Source: Aurelia coerulea (lineage: Eukaryota > Cnidaria > Scyphozoa > Semaeostomeae > Ulmaridae). From it: a stretch of DNA of 64,000 nucleotides. The position numbers and the translations under genes were made by a program. The notes below the pieces were generated by a model, which saw only the letters and a program-made list of their open reading frames with translations, had not been told where the DNA came from and ran no database searches. Below, in pieces: positions 53,222-63,509 of the stretch; position 1 is the first letter of the stretch, and every line of letters begins with the position of its first letter. The stretch is taken from the NCBI GenBank assembly GCA_039566865.1, contig CM076949.1, forward strand, positions 10,269,501 through 10,333,500, given 5' to 3'.

Positions 53222-55393
53222 TCAATGAAACATTATCTTAAAGGCATAAAGATCCCATGGGAGAGGTTTTGTCAGCCAACATCGCTTTTTGTTGGGTGGA
53301 AAAAGGAGAATACCTGGTTGATTTTTCCTGGCAATTAAAATTTTATCTGCAGAAATCGACGACAGCAAAGGCCACCAGTACTTTCTTGGGGATACATCAG
53401 GAACAACTATGGTTACAGTGCATCCTGATTTATGCAGGAATCGAAGCAGTGAGCCAATCAGCACAAAAGGGGGAAACACGTAGAAGGTTTCCGTTGGGTT
53501 GAGATTCTGAGCAAAAACATTTACTCCACTGGAGCCGTTGCATTGGTATGGGGAGTAGAATTTTAAAGTTTCTCCTTCTATGTTTTTTCGTACATTTGAA
53601 GGGATTGCCATGAGGTCTACTGTATGCGGACCGTACGTACGATCAACTATTCTCCACGAGTCATCAGAGAGACAGCAATCCAGGTCAGATGTGAATCGTG
53701 ACGGAGCATCGGCAGGCAGTGAAGCTGAAGGGGTATAGTAGAGATTCAAGAGAACGTTGAGTTTTAGTGTCAAATTGAAAAGACTCTTAATTTCGTCAGT
53801 TAGTGCAATATTCTTTCCTCCTTGGTTGTTCCAAAAATGCAAGAGGTTTTGACTGTCGATGTAAGCATCCACACGAGCATTGCATAAGTATTTCGAGAAT
53901 GCAATCAAGGTGTTTACGAGAGCTTTTGCTTCTCTAATAGCAATGGGAGTAGCCCTTTCTTCTTCGGACCAATAATCCCTTGTAATCTTATCCCCATTTG
54001 GTAGAGAAATGATACCACCCCATCCAGTGTTTGATGCATCGGAAGAGAGTGAAATCGAAATGTGTCTCTCTGTTTTCCATGGGAGAGAATCTTGCCAGGT
54101 GTCTAGGAACCTCCAGTATTGGAGCTCGCTTTTGAGGCTGTCTGACATGGGAATCTGTTTTGATGATCTAATCCCTCTGCTTATGCCTGCATTTACTTCA
54201 CGAATGTAGAGCCTTGCCGCGGGAACGGCGAGGGAGAATGAAATTACTTTTCCCGCGAACCTTTGTAGTGTTTTAGTTGAAACAGACTGAGAAGTAATAA
54301 TTGATTCTCTTAGTTGAGCAAACTTCTCTTTCTTTCCCTGTGGTAAAGTAAAAGTCTGGGCGACTGAATCTGAGATGAGGCCCAGAAATAAGATTTTTTG
54401 GGTAGGGCATAAAACTGATTTCTGAATCCCTATGAAGTAACCGCAGTGTACCAGGACAAGGGAGGCTATAAAGACAGCTGCCTCGGCGAGTTCCATGTTT
54501 GACCAGGCTGATTGAATAGGTTGCTTAAATCGAATCTGTCCTATGTGCCTATCATCAATATACTGACTGAGGGGGACCCCGTTTGAACGAATGAAATGAG
54601 ACGCTGCGAGCCCTATAGTCTGATAAATGTATGCACTAGGGCTCCATCCAAATGGGAGCGTGTTGTAGACGAAAAAATATCCTTTCCAAGCAATACCAAA
54701 GAATGTCCTGCTATCTTCTGTAAGTTTTACATGATCATAACCTGACTTGTCGTCGAGCTTTGTTTGATAATGGCTTTGTTCGACATATCGCGGTAAATCA
54801 GTTATTGGGTCCAATTTAACAGCAGGGCACTTCATCCATAAGTTAAGGAAACGTTCATCGTGACACATGCGGGGTTTAGTTGGTTCTACGGTTATTGGCA
54901 TAACAAGATGCGGAGGAGTGCAACAGCCTTCTTTCCCCCACACCGACAAGGAACCATTTGCTACTCTTTCCAGAATAGAGTTAGAAACGAAATCGTCGAA
55001 AGCCTCACATGACTTGCTATTGGGAAACATAGAGACTGGAGGAAGCCTTGAATTGTAACATTTCCCTTTGAAAGGCCCTTTGAAAGGACTAATGAAATCG
55101 TAAACAGAAACGCCCTGTGAGATGTATTTTAGGATTTCGTCTCGTTTATAGTACTCTTGTGTAATAAAATCCCAAACCTCATAGTTCTCATGGAGTTGAC
55201 CTGCCACGAATTGTTTTGGATCTCGAAAAATGATATCTTTTGCAGAAAATTTTATTGCTCGTGTCTGCATCCTTTTAATTGAAGTTAAAGGTTGCTGGGT
55301 GGCTGGGTTGGAGGCCTTTCCTTCTAGATCACACCAAGCTATCTTTCTTTTCCGTTTTGAATGTAGAAGATCTTCCAGCTTCGCCTTGAACAT
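53222..55393 (-). CDS. Reverse transcriptase-RNase H
   Basis: 723 residues, intact. RT motif A TKLDDKSGYDHV (D214), motif B LPFGWSPSAYIYQ (246-257), motif C SQYIDDRHIGQ (YIDD 278-281). RNase H: SSDASNTGWGG (D452), IREAKAL (E488), AYIDSQNLL (D513) and ADAPSR (D562). A C-terminal extension (DLMAIPSNVR, VNVFAQNL, FPPFVLIGSLL) is shared by DIRS/Ngaro polyproteins. Copies the element's RNA into DNA. Followed closely by the recombinase. Confidence 0.9.
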   Translation of the reverse strand: MFKAKLEDLLHSKRKRKIAWCDLEGKASNPATQQPLTSIKRMQTRAIKFSAKDIIFRDPKQFVAGQLHENYEVWDFITQEYYKRDEILKYISQGVSVYDFISPFKGPFKGKCYNSRLPPVSMFPNSKSCEAFDDFVSNSILERVANGSLSVWGKEGCCTPPHLVMPITVEPTKPRMCHDERFLNLWMKCPAVKLDPITDLPRYVEQSHYQTKLDDKSGYDHVKLTEDSRTFFGIAWKGYFFVYNTLPFGWSPSAYIYQTIGLAASHFIRSNGVPLSQYIDDRHIGQIRFKQPIQSAWSNMELAEAAVFIASLVLVHCGYFIGIQKSVLCPTQKILFLGLISDSVAQTFTLPQGKKEKFAQLRESIITSQSVSTKTLQRFAGKVISFSLAVPAARLYIREVNAGISRGIRSSKQIPMSDSLKSELQYWRFLDTWQDSLPWKTERHISISLSSDASNTGWGGIISLPNGDKITRDYWSEEERATPIAIREAKALVNTLIAFSKYLCNARVDAYIDSQNLLHFWNNQGGKNIALTDEIKSLFNLTLKLNVLLNLYYTPSASLPADAPSRFTSDLDCCLSDDSWRIVDRTYGPHTVDLMAIPSNVRKNIEGETLKFYSPYQCNGSSGVNVFAQNLNPTETFYVFPPFVLIGSLLRFLHKSGCTVTIVVPDVSPRKYWWPLLSSISADKILIARKNQPGILLFPPNKKRCWLTKPLPWDLYAFKIMFH

Positions 55394-55870
55394 TGTTTGT
55401 GGACTTGTGGACTAGATGAGGCGAAATGAAATTGACCGTAAATTGTAATGTTTGATTTAGAAGGAAATTAGAGACCACCAACCCAGTCACCCAGAACAAG
55501 CAGCTTAGAGCCGTGTATTAAGGCCTTTAGTTAGACCCCCGAGTGACTGTGAAGGAGGAAACTTGCAGCAATCGTGACATTTTAAAGGTGTTCATTATAA
55601 AAATAGTTTTGTTTTCTATTTTTTATAACAAACTGTCTTTAAAACCGTCTTTTGACTCGGTTGCTTCCTTAACGAACCAGACATTACATTCCATGCCCCG
55701 CGGAGGTAGAACAGAATATGAAGCAAACAAATAAATGCGAGAGTTGAAGCATCCAAAACAATCGTTAAACATTTTAGTGATTAATAGATAGTTGAATAAA
55801 ACGAAACCTTAAGTTTCTATCAACAAATGGAACGACAACGAATCCACAATAAAATAACAGTTCTAAAATA
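55394..55870 (-). other. gag-RT intergenic region
   Basis: About 470 bp with stops in all frames between the gag end and the RT start codon. Possible leader for RT; no homologous domain seen. Confidence 0.4.
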
Positions 55871-56465
55871 CTACTGTGGTGGAAAGTTTTGTTCATTGCG
55901 TTGGTTATTGAATCTCATTCGAGGAGCAGGACCAAAGCCTGAGAAATTTTGTCGTCTATAACATCTGGAATACGAGTGTGTCGTTGAACGGCAGAAGGAA
56001 CAGTAACGTCTCCTTTCGCTTTGGAATCGGTACGTAGTAGGGTAAGTCTGGCTCATCAGAGGTGGTGGAAAGGCAGAAGGTGTAGAATGAGGTCTTGAAT
56101 AGGCTGCGACAGGACTGTGGCTTGAAAATCTGCTGCGGGGCGGAAAACTTTTGTCGACTTTGCCAATGGCTTCTATAATCTTTTCATATTCCCTGTCCCC
56201 GAGCAAGGCGAGAACATAGCTCCTAAATTGATCTTTCTAAAAGAGTAGAGTGCACCGTCGAATAATAATCGGCTTTTTTGTCCTTGGACTCGCGGGCAAA
56301 GAACTTTAGATGTTCAGCCTTTTCTAGGGCTTGATATTTGTCGAAATCAGTTGCCTGCCGCAGGGCATACTGGATAATTTCCCTCTTTAAATCATCTGCT
56401 GTAGGTTGCTGTTTCTTTTCAAGAGCTTCCACCCTTTTTAACATTTCAGCAATATCATTTTGAGG
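55871..56465 (-). pseudogene. gag exon 2 with CCHC knuckle, frameshifted
   Basis: From the acceptor-like TTTTTTCTTCAG (56466-56467 are AG) the frame reads PQNDIAEMLKRVEALEKKQQ (coiled-coil-like) to a stop at about 56223; the next frame continues FRSYVLALLGDREYEKIIEA and contains CSFCRSTTHSYSRC, a C-X2-C-X4-H-X4-C zinc knuckle, ending at 55871. The join RSI-stop versus RS-FRSYV implies a 1-bp indel near 56230. The product would package the RNA. Either a sequencing error or a disabling mutation. Confidence 0.7.
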
Positions 56466-56699
56466 CTGAAGAAAAAAGGATAAACAGCTCTGTAACTTTA
56501 AAATATTTTCAATAAATAAACTATGATATTTTCCAATAGGAAGCACTGCTGTGCTGTTAGTTAGAAAATATAAACAATCGCTTGGGGTTAATAAAGTCAT
56601 ACAAAATGATGGAACCTAGCAAAAGGAATAGGGAACATAAATATGGGGATGGAGGGCATATGGAATAAAATTGCAATTGAGGACAACAGGCTAATAGCG

Positions 56700-56870
56700 A
56701 CTTTGCAATTTTTAGAGAGCGTGGCACAAGTTAAAATGGTTTCTTGCAAAGTCACATTAATAAACGATAATTCAAAATCTATAGGTCTCTTGCAATGCCA
56801 TAAAATATCAAAACAATTAAATGGGTCTTGTGTAGAGCCACCTTATAATCATAGTCACTACGTAATAATA
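56700..56870 (-). repeat. Degenerate array units, intron 3' side
   Basis: ataggtctcttgcaatgcca, aaaatatcaaaacaatta and gggtcttgtgtagagccacc follow the order of the 88-bp unit at 57636-58690 with many changes, suggesting an ancestral intron unit or an older, separate copy. Confidence 0.5.
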
Positions 56871-56939
56871 TTTAAGATTTTTTAAAAAAAAAACACGAAA
56901 GTTCTATTAAGTCTCCGTGGGCTTTAATTACGGACACCC

Positions 56940-57605
56940 CTGAGGGGGGGGGCTTAAAAGAGAGGGGGCTTCTTAGAAAGGGGGCCATATTTACACAATC
57001 AAATGACAAGGATACATATGATAGCATTCAGTTCCTACACCTCCTATTACATGGCTTAAAATAAAATAAAAATAAAATATATGAATTTGTTAGGCTCTAT
57101 CCTAAACCATATCAAAAATTAAGATGCAAACTTGTTTAGCTACATAATTGGGAAATCTGCGGTAACCGCTGGCATTATTGGTACACGTGGGAGGCTTAAT
57201 AGAGAGGGGGGGCTCATTTAAAAATTGTTTGGTTCAGAGGGGAGGGGCTTTTTTAAAAAGTGGGCTTATTAGAGAGGGGGGCTTATTAGAGAGGGGGTCA
57301 ATTCACACAATCAAAAGACAAGTATACGTGTGATAGCTTTAGTTCCTACACCTCCTATATTTCGGTTTCCAATAATAAAAAGAAAATAAAATAAAATACA
57401 TAAATTCGACACAGTTCTATCCTAAACCATATAAGAAAAATTAACATGCAAACTTGTTTTAGCTACATAATTGGGAAATCTTTTGTAAACTATGGGAAAT
57501 TGATTCGCAAAAGGGGGGGGGCTACAGAGAAGGGGTGGCTTATTTAAAAATGTTTCTTTAGCTCAGAGGGGAGGGGCTTATTAGAGAGGGAGTTAAAGAT
57601 ATGGG
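56940..57605. repeat. Two ~310-bp direct repeats with G-tracts
   Basis: Each copy reads acacaatcaaa.gacaag.at, agttcctacacctcctat, an aataaaataaaa run, ctatcctaaaccata and acttgttt.agctacataattgggaaatct (56993-57180 and 57300-57485). They are separated and followed by ggggcttattagagaggggg phrases with runs of 5-14 G. Confidence 0.65.
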
Positions 57606-57635
57606 GGGGGGGGGGTTAAACAGAGCTTTTACAGT

Positions 57636-58690
57636 AGGTCTCCTGCAATGCCACAAAATATCGAAAAACGGGTCTTTTGCAGAGCCACATTGGTTATTAT
57701 AATTCAAAGATGTAATGGGTGGTAGGTCTCCTGCAAAGCCACAAAATATCGAAAAACGGGTCTTTTGCAGAGCCACATTGGTTATTATATTTCAAAAAAT
57801 GTAATGGGTGGTAGGTCTCCTGCAAAGCCACAAAATATCGAAATCTAACAGGTCTTTTGCAGAGCCACATTGGTTATTATATTACAAAGATGTAATGGGT
57901 AGGTCTCCTGCAATGCCACAAAATATCGAAATCTAACGGGTCTTTTGCAGAGCCACATTGGTTATTATATTTCAAAGATGTAATAGGTGGTAGGTCTCCT
58001 GCAATGCCACAAAATATCGAAATCTAACGGGTCTTTTGCAGCGCCACATTGGTTATCATATTTCAAAGATATAATGGGTAGGTCTCCTGCAATGCCACAA
58101 AATATCGAAATCTAACGGGTCCTTTGCAGCGCCACATTGGTTATCATATTTCAAAGATATAATGGGTAGGTCTCCTGCAATGCCACAAAATATCGAAATC
58201 TAACGGGTCTTTTGCAGAGCCACATTGGTTGTGATATTTAAAAAATTAAATGGGTAGGTCTCCTGCAAAGCCACAAAAATGAGATTTAACGGGTCTTTTG
58301 CAGAGCCACATTGGTTATTATATTTCAAAGATGTAATAGGTGGTAGGTCTCCTGCAAAGCCACAAAATATCGAAATCTAACGGGTCTTTTGCAGCGCCAC
58401 ATTGGTTATCATATTTCAAAGATATAATGGGTAGGTCTCCTGCAATGCCACAAAATATCGAAATCTAACGGGTCCTTTGCAGCGCCACATTGGTTATCAT
58501 ATTTCAAAGATATAATGGGTAGGTCTCCTGCAATGCCACAAAATATCGAAATCTAACGGGTCTTTTGCAGAGCCACATTGGTTGTGCTATTTAAAAAATT
58601 AAATGGGTAGGTCTCCTGCAAAGCCACAAAAATGAGATTTAACAGGTCTTTTACAGTGCCACATTGGTTACGATATTCCAACCGGTGACA
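57636..58690 (-). repeat. 88-bp tandem array, 12 units
   Basis: aggtctcctgca starts at about 57636, 57724, 57812, 57901, 57992, 58080, 58168, 58256, 58345, 58433, 58521 and 58609: a period of 88 bp with a few 89-91. Variant units recur in the same order every four (57992-58344 versus 58345-58697), a higher-order repeat of ~353 bp. On the gag-sense strand each unit contains tttgtggcattgcagg, resembling a splice acceptor. Confidence 0.85.
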
Positions 58691-58933
58691 AGTGTCCTAC
58701 AATACCAGCAGATATAAAAATTCTAAAAGGTTTGTAGGGTCTGTAGCGTATCCAAACAACTCTGTTAAACTGCACGTGCAAGTTCGTAACTCACATATTG
58801 CCAAGGAAAAAACTTGTTTTCCCTAAGAGAAGGGTTAGTCTTGGGTGGTAAAACGTTAATACAAGATATCTCGATAGCATGCGAAGCAAATTAACACTTT
58901 AAATTAAGTTTTGCGAAAGAAATTATCACTCAC

Positions 58934-59086
58934 GTGCAACGCTGGAGCTTCGGCGACTGGCTGAGCTACGTTCTGCTGGGGCACGTTCTGTTGAGGAGGA
59001 ACTGCTTCGTTCTGAACTGCTAAAGCATCATTTATGACTGCTTCTGGTACTGCTACTGGAACCTGAGCTTCTCGAATTTGGGCCAT
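58934..59086 (-). CDS. gag exon 1
   Basis: 51 codons (MAQIREAQVPVAVPEAVIND ... VAEAPALH), rich in A, P, Q and V, with a PQQNVPQQNV doublet. It ends at CAC|GTGAGT. The start lies ~70 bp inside A1, the expected place for the first ORF. Unspliced, it would stop after eight more codons. Confidence 0.65.
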
Positions 59087-59155
59087 GACTGAGAGATTTT
59101 ACACTGAATTAACTTTGGCAGCGACGGTATGGAATCATCAGCTCTTGCAAGTTGA

Positions 59156-59320
59156 GCGAGTTGCTGAAGAAGAATGGCCAGGTCGCGCTTATTGTTTTTA
59201 TATGCCATAAATTCCCTTGGGGAAAATAGATTGGATAGAAATGTCCCAAAAGGGAATTCAAGTACCCGTGAATTTTAGCTCCTTTTCAAGTACAGAGATT
59301 TACATCCGGTGAGAATAGTG
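59156..59320 (-). repeat. Split direct repeat A1 (5' end)
   Basis: 165 bp identical to A2. In the minus direction it opens the element with cactattctcaccgg. Confidence 0.85.
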
Positions 59321-59920
59321 GATTTAACTCCAAATGGATGAGCTCACGCTGGAATGCAAAAGCCGATGCCCGATCCATCTTGGCCAGTTGTCTCGCTCGT
59401 TTTGAAATTTAGCAGTGAGACTGATAATTTTGAGTGGTCAGTGGTTTGTGAAACGAAATGTCACTGTGTTCGAAAAACAGTGATCAAATTTCCTACAGAT
59501 TGAACTTGGCAGAACAAAGGGAGTGCTCTTCGAAATGACTAGGGAATTTAGAAATGGATTTGGTACATTCTGTCGCCGAGCAGAGACTCTCAGTTGTTTT
59601 ATCATTTCTTTGAAATTATACTTGATAGCTACTGTAAATTAATGCATGTTGGGAATTGAAAAAATATTTCAAGCAAGCGTGTAGATTTAGGACTTTGTGA
59701 CGTGAAGACCTGCTAGCTGCACGTCATTATAACTATTCCTGACGCATACAAGCCTTTCATTCAAGGCGCCTAGCAAGTTTAGTTCTTCCGTGACGCATTT
59801 CAAGAAGATTTTGCTTTATTGATGCGTTATTTGCTCTCATTTATACTCGAGTTCACTTTCTGTTTTGATATTCTTGTTGGCCTAAGAGCGGCAAATATGA
59901 AATAGGCCAACATTGGCCAG
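59321..59920. other. Flank, no feature
   Basis: AT-rich sequence without coding signal or repeats visible here. Confidence 0.35.
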
Positions 59921-60347
59921 TACACGTCTTTTTAAATAAGAAACTGGTTTATGGCAAACTAAGTACTACGGTGACTAAAATTTTGAAAAACTCTAGTACT
60001 ACGTTCAAGAACCATTAAGAAACTCCAAAAATTCTATTTTTAGAATACGAGTCGGAAGATTACGGTTCGTGCAGCATTGCGTGTGTAAATATAAAGTTTT
60101 GACTGCAAAAATTGGCAACTTTTTGCCTTAATGTGCATGTCTTATTAGTAGTGACAATATCAATGCAAAAAAGGACAGCCTTTTGTCGAAAAGAAGGCTC
60201 AACTTCGAACCATAACGCAATTTTAGACCCCAAAAATAAGAAACTAATTAAGAAACTTTTACTACTAAAATACCGAAATTTTCATGCGAAATTAAGAAAC
60301 TTCTAGCACTAAGTGCTAAACCAAGTTTCTTATAAAAAAAATCGTGC
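59921..60347. mobile_element. TACACG MITE, relative of TACACTC family
   Basis: Starts tacacgtctttttaaataag plus aaactggttta, ends taaaccaagtttcttataaa plus aaaaaatcgtgcg. The aagaaact words and tip layout recall the TACACTC family, but the interior differs. Confidence 0.6.
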
Positions 60348-60581
60348 GGCAACTTTTGAAACCGACGTTTCTCTAAATTGGGCAGCGAGAAGCGGAGGGG
60401 CACAACCGGTTTTACTGTGGAAAAAACGGATGAAAAGCTGGGTAAAAAGGGCAACTGACAAAGTCGTTTCTCCAAAATGTCTAAACTTTCTGCTGCGGTG
60501 CAGATAACGATGAATGAATATTTTGAGCCCAAAATTGACAAAGAATAATCTGATGCCCAAATTTAGAGTGAGGAAAAGGGC
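60348..60581. other. No recognisable feature
   Basis: Short stretch between two elements; the overlapping ORFs on both strands have no motif. Confidence 0.3.
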
Positions 60582-61019
60582 TAGACCAGACGGAAAATGA
60601 GGCAGGGGTAACCTGGAGCCGAACTTTATTAGGTAATGTTTTTCTGGTGTAGAATTTTGTGCTGAATAAGAAAATCTTTGGTAAACTTACGGTACCCGCT
60701 GCGTTTACCAAATATGGGCATTTTTTGAGCCGGGGGTATGGTAATCAACGTTTTTGCAAAAAACTTTCATTTAGAGTTTATCTGGATGCTAAACATTCAT
60801 TTTACACCATTTTAAATACTGCTTCGATCTTTTTTTGTAAATTCTATAAAGTAGCAGTAAGTTCTGGACGTAAGAGGCATCTAAAATTGTGCAGACGGGG
60901 GTTACATCAATGCTCATATCATTTTAAACAATGAAACACACCAAGTTGGATTTGATTAGATATTATCAGTTTCTGATTATGGCATGTTCAATATTTAAGT
61001 ATTTTTATGTGGCACCAGC

Positions 61020-61396
61020 ACGGGGAGGGGGTTCTTGGCTAAATTTTGGGTAGGGGTCTGCCACGAGCATATTCAAAATCGTACCGTTGGCTAGACTAAT
61101 CTTTAAGAAAATAGTATGCTTGGCTAGACCAATTTGATCATTCCTGGACCAATTTTTACGAAAATGGCACCCTTGGCTAAACCAATTCTGACCATTCTCT
61201 GGACCAATATTGTCAAATTTGTACCAAATATCCGTTCGCTAGACCAATATTGTCAAAAATGATACCCTTGGCTAGTCCGTTGCTATCAAAATTGCAAACA
61301 AGTATACCCTTGGCGAGACTAGAAGTCCGAAAAAGTATACCTTTCGTCGCTGCACATCCCCAGGTGCCTTTACTATGGAAACCCCCCCCCCGTGGG
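61020..61396 (-). repeat. GGGTTCTT repeat, copy 2
   Basis: Inverse relative of 5617-5835: ggggagggggttcttggcta, gggtaggggtctgccacgag, a cadence of 'ccttggctagaccaat', then gcacatccccaggtgccttt and a C-tract. Inserted within the older transposon. Confidence 0.6.
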
Positions 61397-61489
61397 CAAC
61401 AGGCCACACAGTTGGAAATAAAATAAAAGGCTGCCATTTTGTAAATTGATCCTTCAATCGATGCTGGATAGTTCATTCCCATCTTGATC

Positions 61490-62480
61490 TTGCCAAGGTG
61501 CTTGAGTTACTACTTTTCGATAGGTTGTTGACAACGATTGACGAAATTCTAAAAGTTATAGAAGAAATGCCACTTTGTCTCGATGTGAGAGAGTATTTAG
61601 AAGCACTATTGAAGACGAAAGCTACATGAATTGCTCGACCAGAACATGAAGTTTGAAGAGGATATGCGAAATGGCATTCATGGCAAAAACAGTTCTGGCT
61701 TCTTCACTACCTCCATTTCATACGGAGCCAGCACTTCATCAATTTTTTCAAACATACCAACTTTCTTCTGCACTTGTATGACGTAAAACGAATCTTGCCT
61801 TTTTGCACTGAATATAAGCAAATTACGCCAGGTATGGGTCACTCTATGTAAATTCTTTGGAAAACCTCAAGGAAACTCATCCAGGCTATTTCAAACTGAT
61901 CAAACGCAAAGGAATGGATAGAACATATGTTCAAGGATAGAACAAGTGCCCTTGCAGAACTGCACTTGATTAATGTTGGGAGCAAACAATAAATAAAGAT
62001 GCAAAAGTAGCGGGAGGTTTCAAGTACTTTGCATCTGATTCAAACTACATATTGAAATGGATCTCAAATCATGCAGCACAAGCAAGGAATACAGAGGCTC
62101 TTTGTGATTTAGCAGAAATTAAGACAACTGATGATATCTGCAAGCACATTCGTCCATCTCAGATCATCAAGTGTGCACATGCACAAGCAGCAAAAATGAA
62201 AATGATTGAAGCCAATAGGAATGTTCTAGGAGAACTCCTAGCCTTCTCATCACAAAGTGACAAAACAATTAACTTCGAGGAAGCACAAACACGCTCCATT
62301 CCATTCTTTACCGTTATGTCTAGCATTTCCAGATGGAACCGGAGGACAACGGCAAAGAAAAAATTCATGGAAGTTATCCTTTGTTGTTGTAACGGTTCTA
62401 CAGATTCCAAAGACGTTAATCCACCTGAAAGGGCTACTTGCACATGTCTTGTGGGTCTCATGGCTATGGTAGGGGCTGCC
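61490..62480 (+). pseudogene. Academ-like transposase remnant
   Basis: Across frames: YARYGSLYVNSLENLKETHP (about 61812-61880) parallels HYSRYGTYYVKSLEYLESTH of the intact family; EQTINKDAKVAGGFKYFASD then ILKWISNHAAQA parallels EQSYMKSAKTAGGVTKFAAK and KKWVLNRPFQA; IRPSQIIK parallels LRPSEIIK; NVLGELLAFSS parallels DILGKLVAYSN; a shifted frame gives LPLCLAFPDGT. Stops and frameshifts are numerous, so the gene is long dead. The intron 2 position carries no intron here. The XPG-like part is missing. Confidence 0.75.
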
Positions 62481-63184
62481 CCATGTTTACAATAACTGGA
62501 GTTGCACTATCAGCGATTAAATTACATCGTAAAAACGTGGAGATCCTGCTTACAAACGAGCACTGACTTTGCTGATAATGAGCACAACTAATGGCTGGAT
62601 GGAAAAATAATCTAAATGGATGCTGCTTTCTCTGAAGACGTGGACAACTTTTGGCTGGTGAAAAGGATATTGACGAGAGCAGTGATGAAAGTGAGGATGA
62701 AATCCAATATATATTCCAAATAAAATGTTACAATACACATTACGAGCTACATTACTTACAAAATTACTCTACAATACTACTAGGATGATCAACCCCAGGG
62801 AGCAAAAGGCTGGGTCTACTCCGAGGCCATTAAATAAAGATGATAAAAGAATAACCAACTTTAACTACATGACAAGTTCTAAAAACAAGATAAAAAACTG
62901 GGTATTTTTGAAGGGATGGGGTAAATGACTACATAACTTCGCTCGAATCGACCAATTTCATGGATAGCAGGTAGCGTAAGCTCAAGAATATGTCTATTCA
63001 GTGAATTGGGGAAATCTTTATCGCCATACAATATACGTCATAACAAAGCAAGGTTTACACTTTGAAGTGGTCGTGCTATGCATAGATTCGTAGAGGTCAT
63101 GCTAATGCATAGATGAAAGTAAGACTTCTTCTGACATGCAGGTACGATCTCTTGTGTACTCTTAGCAAAATTTTAGGAGCAATT
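62481..63184. other. Rest of older transposon, no domain
   Basis: AT-rich with a short acidic stretch near 62660-62700 (DEDESSDESEDE-type in one frame) that recalls the acidic tail of the intact transposase, and the inner edge of the right TIR after ~63170. Confidence 0.35.
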
Positions 63185-63509
63185 AAAACATGATGTAACC
63201 CCCGTCTTCACAATTTTAAAAGCCTCCAACGTCCATACCTTTTGCAGAATTAACAAAAAGGGATCAGAACAGTATTTGAAATTGTGTAAAATGGATGTTT
63301 AACATCCAGATCAACTAATAATGAATAGTTTGCGCAAAAAGGTTGATTACCATACCCCCGGCTCAAAAAATGCCCATATTTGGTAAACGCAGCGGGTACC
63401 GTAAGTTTACCAAAGATTTTCTTATTCAGCACAAAATTCTACACCAGAAAAACATTACCTAATAAAGTTCGGCTCCAGGTTACCCCTGCCTCATTTTCCG
63501 TCTGGTCTA

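Larger units (their letters stand above)
56466..58933 (-). other. Putative 2.47-kb gag intron
   Basis: Donor CAC|GTGAGT (58933) and acceptor TTTTTTCTTCAG|CCT (exon from 56465) are both good consensus sites and join PALH to PQNDI in phase 0. Contains the 88-bp tandem array, two ~310-bp direct repeats and G-rich tracts. Introns are known in some DIRS-type elements. Confidence 0.6.
51391..59320 (-). mobile_element. Tyrosine-recombinase retrotransposon (DIRS/Ngaro type)
   Basis: 7.9 kb on the minus strand: A1 (59320-59156), gag, RT-RNase H, tyrosine recombinase, B1 (51756-51695), A2 (51698-51534), spacer, B2 (51452-51391). The A copies (165 bp) and B copies (62 bp) are identical by eye, giving the split-direct-repeat layout A1-genes-B1-A2-B2 used by such elements to rebuild a circle. 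B1-A2 overlap by AGTG. No target duplication is expected for recombinase-mediated insertion. Perfect repeats imply recent insertion. Confidence 0.85.
60582..63509. mobile_element. Older Academ-like element, internally deleted
   Basis: Terminal inverted repeats of ~330 bp (60582-60920 and 63185-63509) begin TAGACCAGACGG, matching the TAGACCAGGCG tip of the 37-51 kb transposons. Between them lie a decayed transposase remnant (61490-62480) and an inserted repeat (61020-61396). At 2.9 kb it lacks most of the gene. The same TIR produces an ORF starting MLNKKIFGKLTVPAAFTKYG on each side. Confidence 0.7.

Noticed and set aside
57636..58690. CRISPR-like regular array
   Set aside because: Units are contiguous 88-bp tandem repeats without unique spacers, in eukaryotic sequence; it is a satellite.
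60248..60541. 97-codon minus ORF and overlapping 64-codon plus ORF
   Set aside because: Both strands are open by chance next to a MITE; no motif on either.
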